Assembly (NCBI GenBank): GCA_003427395.1 | Contig: BFEA01000003.1 | Coordinates: 4,239,778 to 4,283,463 of the forward strand | Length of the DNA: 43,686 nt | Reading direction: 5' to 3' | From: Chara braunii | Lineage: Eukaryota; Streptophyta; Charophyceae; Charales; Characeae | Shown here: positions 40,084 through 43,686 of the stretch, in pieces | Numbering within the stretch: the stretch's first letter is position 1 | Layout: each line of letters starts with the position of its first letter | Made by a program: the position numbers and the translations under genes | The notes under the pieces: generated by a model | Database searches by the model: none | Seen by the model: the letters and a program-made list of their open reading frames with translations, nothing else | Told to the model about the DNA's origin: nothing

Positions 40084-40732
40084 ATAGTTTCTCTGATTTT
40101 TTTCTACCTGACCATTCTTCCTTCGCAGATGGTCGTTTGAACGGGCACGGTATCGCAAATGCGATCAAGCCTGGAGCAAAATTTCGAACTGCAGTTCCCT
40201 GAGGTTATCATACACGAAGCTTTTCCATTCGACTGCAGATAACAAACCTTCCGACATCCCGGATTTGATAAAGGGGAGAAGGCAGGTTTCAGCCCGCACT
40301 TTTGCTGTCAAGTTCACCTACTAATAAAAAAACATGATGAAAAAGGGAAAGGAAAAAGAAGGAAACAGAAAACACTCGTCTAACTGATGATCAGGCGACG
40401 CACAACAGTCAATTGAACAAATGGTGACGGGTTACACGCAGTAGTTCTCAACCAATGCCACAGAGGTCACTTGGACGACCAGCAATAAAACGGTACCTGC
40501 CCTTGCATGAAAGAGAAACAATACCAGTTCATTTTCTCACCGATCCCACCTGATCGGTCAGTGTCACTCAGCGCAGTGACTGATGCACGTATGAGCTCCC
40601 GCGGGCGAGTGCCCGTTTTAAGAGACCATGACTTCAGACTCAGTCTGAGTGTAACCAAGAATGGTATATGCTGACGCTGATCACTGCGCAGAAATTTGTT
40701 GTATCATGAACATGATCCACTCTCCCACTCTC

Positions 40733-40905
40733 TCTCACTCGCTGTACTCTTCCTCTCTCTCTTGTTCACACACGCACAAGCAACCTCTCTCTCACACACA
40801 GTCTCTTTCTCACACACTGACACGCGCCCACGTAGTCTCTCTCTCACACACAGTCTCTTTCTCACACATACACACGCGCCCGCGCAGTCTCTTTCTCACT
40901 TCTGT
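40733..40905. repeat. CT/CA-rich 52-bp tandem repeat
   Basis: GTCTCTTTCTCACACA starts at 40801 and 40853, each followed by ACACGCGCCCRCG. It is surrounded by CTCTCT and CACACA runs. Pyrimidine-rich low-complexity DNA. Confidence 0.75.
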
Positions 40906-41000
40906 CTTTCTTCCTCTGATGCTCAGGTTCAACCCTTGCGATCAAGATTGCGTTGAAATAATTATAACAAATTAAGCGATTCATTCATAAGGCTGGACCC

Positions 41001-41985
41001 GCTACCCTAGATTAGGCAAGTTACATCCAGAACTACGATGTTTCCGAGTTCTTAGCTCTTACCTTTTTCTCCGTCTCACCCGTGCCGCGATGGTTGCTGT
41101 TCCACCCCTCGGAGTGAAAATGAGTAGTTTCATTAGCGGCGGATATGAAAATGGAAGGTTGCCGGATCAATAACTACTTTGATCAACCAATCGGAGGAAC
41201 TCGCTCAATTGACGGATCAACGAAAGTAAATCAACTGGCTTGCCCGCGACGGGAGGCTTGATTTTTCATTCGTCAATTTTAAGATAGCCGGTGATTGCGT
41301 GAACAGTGAAATTGGCTGCTCAGCGAAGATCGCCTGACTAGCGGATCTGCTAAAGGACAGTCTGACCAGCAGAAGTCTCTCGATTGGCCAACCTGCGAAA
41401 ACTTAACTCGCTCCGTCGCCAGTGCCCATCCTCGATTGCTCAAATAACAAAGTAAAATAACTAAACTGCTGGAAGGCTTGATTCGTCAATCGACTAGCAT
41501 GGAGGAAATGGATGATAGCCCTCCACACATTGCACCCTGTTCACTATCTCCCTGTTGGCCGCAGCGGCACGTTCCACTCCGCTCACACATTCTGCATGTC
41601 CGCACTAGCTCACTAGCTCTTTCTTGATGCACGATTGTCGCGCGTCCGTGCACGAGAGAGAGAGCCGTTTAGCTGTTTGCGCTATGAGTGGCGCAAGCCT
41701 AGCACCTCAGTTTTCCCCATTACAAGCCGAAACGAGCTGTCCTTAGATGCAGCGTGAGCACGTTCCCGTGAACAGACATACACCATGCAACCCCCAATCT
41801 GCCGCCCTCTTACTTTTGCTACTCCTGTCGCACCTTCCCTTACATTCCAGGTACTTCGCACTCACACAAATTCAGATCCTGCTCCGATTCTACTACCCGA
41901 TGAGCTCTCCTGGCTCGACTTGCGAAGTGGGCGGGTAACCTCGCGCACACTATCAGCGTTCTCCTGTCAACAGCACGTGCACAAC
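41001..41985. other. Unassigned region
   Basis: No gene recognised. GATCAA/CAATTGAC words recur at 41160-41230. Short motif-free frames on both strands. Confidence 0.5.
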
Positions 41986-43686
41986 GCACACCTAGAACCA
42001 CGCCTAGAACCACGCCTAGAACCACGCCTAAAACCACACCTAAAACCACGCCTAGAACCATGCCTAAAACAACGCCTAAAACAACGCCTAGAACGACACC
42101 TAAAACCACGCCTAGAACCACGCCTAAAACCACGCCTAAAACCACGCTTAAAACCATGCCTAAAACCAAGCCTAAGCCACGCCTAAAACCACACCCAAAA
42201 CCCACGCCTAAAACCACGCCTAAAACCACGCCTAAAACCACGCCTAAAACCATGCCTAAAACTACGCCTTAAACCACGCTAAAACAAAGCTACAAACCAC
42301 GTTAAAACAACGCTAAAACCACGCTAAAACAACCCCAAAACCACGCTACAACCACACTAAACCACGCTAAAACCACGCCTAGAACCACGCTAAAACCAGG
42401 CTAAAACCACCCCTAAAACCACGCCTAAAACCATGCCAAAACCACGCCACAACCACGCCTAAAACCACGCCTAAAACCACGCCTAGAACCACGCACACCT
42501 AAAACCATGCCTAGAACCACGCCTAAAACCACGCCTAAAACCATGCCTAGAACCACACCTAGAACCACGCCTAGAACCACGCCTAGAACCACACCTAAAA
42601 TCCGCCTAGAACAACGCCTAAACCACGCCTAGAACCACGCATAAAACAACGCCTAAAACCACGCCTCAAACCACGCCTAAAACCACGCCTAAAACCATGC
42701 CTAAAACCATGCGTAGAACCACGCCTAGAACCACGCCTAGAACCACGCCTACAACCAGGCCTGCAACCAGGCCTACAACCAGGCCTACAACCAGGGCAAC
42801 AACCAGGCCTAAACCACGCTAAAACCACGCTAAAACCACGCTAAAACCACGCCTAAACCACGCCTAAACCACACCAAAACCACGCCAAAACCACGCCAAA
42901 ACCACGCCAAAACCACGCCTAGAACCACGCCTAAAACCACGCCACGCCAAGAACCACGCCTAGAACCACGCCTAGAACCACGCCTAAAACCACGCGTAGA
43001 ACCACGCGTAGAACCACGCCTAAACCACGCCTAAAACCACGCCTAAAACCACGCCTAAAACCACGCCTAGAACCACGCCCAAAAACCACGCCCAAAACCA
43101 TGCCTAAAACCACGCCTAAAACCATGCCTAGAACCACGCCTAGAACCACGCCTAAAACCACGCCTAGAACCACGCCTAAAACCACGCCTAGAACCACGCC
43201 TAAACCACGCTTAGCACCATGCCTAAAACCTCGCCTAAAACCACGCCTAAAACCACGCCTAGAACCATGCCTAGAACCACACCTAGAACCACCCCTAAAA
43301 CCACGCCTAAAACAACTCCTAAAACCACGCCTAAAACCACGCCTAAAACCACGCCAAAACCACGCCTAAAACCACGCCTAGAACCACGCCTAAAACCACG
43401 CCTAGAACCACGCCTAGAACCACAATTGGAACCATGCCTAAAACCACGCCAAAACCACGCCTAAACCACACCTAAAACCACGCCTACAACCACGCCTACA
43501 ACCACGCCTACAACGTCGCCTACAACGACGCCTAAAACCACGCCTAAAACCACGCCGAACCACGCCGAGAACCACGCCTAAAACCACGCCTAAAACCACG
43601 CCTAGAACCACGCCTAGAACCACACCTAGAACCACGTCAGAACCACGCCTAGAACCACGCCTAAAACCACGCCTAAAACCACGCCT
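41986..43686. repeat. 12-bp minisatellite (ACCACGCCTARA)n, running off the window
   Basis: About 140 units of ACCACGCCTAAA or ACCACGCCTAGA, with an 11-bp subvariant (ACCACGCTAAA) concentrated at 42270-42380 and again at 42815-42850. A CCATGCC variant recurs, consistent with CpG-to-TpG change. As 12 is a multiple of three, open frames (Thr-Pro-Lys, or Gly-Val-Val-Leu on the other strand) appear in several phases. They are by-products, not genes. Confidence 0.95.

Larger units (their letters stand above)
39605..41000 (-). mobile_element. Probable 5' LTR of the outer element, one end defined
   Basis: The plus-strand TGTGAGG at 39605 is the reverse complement of an LTR 3' end (...CCTCACA) next to the primer-binding site. 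The outer end is not determined, because no second copy is in the window, so the right coordinate is only approximate. The segment contains a 92-bp tandem duplication and CT/CA-rich repeats and has no recognisable gene. Confidence 0.4.

Noticed and set aside
41986-43686. Several long open frames rich in Thr-Pro-Lys or Gly-Val-Val-Leu
   Set aside because: They are the necessary product of a 12-bp repeat and appear in multiple phases on both strands.

Overview
The window looks like a repeat-dominated scaffold from a large eukaryotic genome, most likely of the green lineage. Three observations point that way: U6 snRNA-like segments whose 5' hairpin and following bases resemble plant U6 rather than animal U6; two retroelement primer-binding sites of the tRNA-Asp type common in plant retrotransposons; and a cluster of AGGGTTT telo-boxes. 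Long CT/GA, GT, AAAAT and homopolymer tracts and N gaps fit a short-read assembly of such a genome. A charophyte such as Chara is my guess, but the species cannot be settled from the sequence. I found no intact conventional host gene and no reverse transcriptase or integrase domain.

Layout. 1-9.7 kb: mostly unassigned sequence with microsatellites, a 30-bp tandem repeat, a ~80-bp dispersed repeat, one candidate terminal exon and a 105-bp (35-codon) tandem repeat interrupted by a poly(A)-tailed retro-insertion. 10.05-10.97 kb: a ~0.9-kb imperfect inverted repeat (foldback). 10.97-15.1 kb: a diverged, internally duplicated relative of a long LTR family, carrying tRNA-like Pol III box modules. 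16.6-17.65 kb: an array of about 13 short hairpins with a near-constant core and variable but mutually complementary arms. 19.4-20.45 kb: microsatellite-rich modular repeats.

21.8-39.6 kb: two nested retroelement systems. An outer minus-strand region starts at a primer-binding site at 39600-39584. It continues through an AT-rich leader with telo-boxes, palindromes and a TATA-like box, and then carries tandem decayed copies of an unrecognised protein family, called R here (R1, R2 | R3, R4a, R4b). Between R2 and R3 lies a plus-strand 12.2-kb LTR element (23883-36093) with ~3.05-kb LTRs, a tRNA-Asp type primer-binding site, another R-family ORF, a decayed Gag-like ORF with an RGG-rich tail, and no pol. 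Both LTRs contain a full-length U6 snRNA-like segment.

39.6-41 kb may be the LTR of the outer element, with only one end visible. 41.99-43.69 kb is a 12-bp minisatellite that runs off the window. The R family, present in both the outer region and the nested element, together with U6 inside the LTR and the covarying hairpin array, is the most likely source of undescribed biology here.
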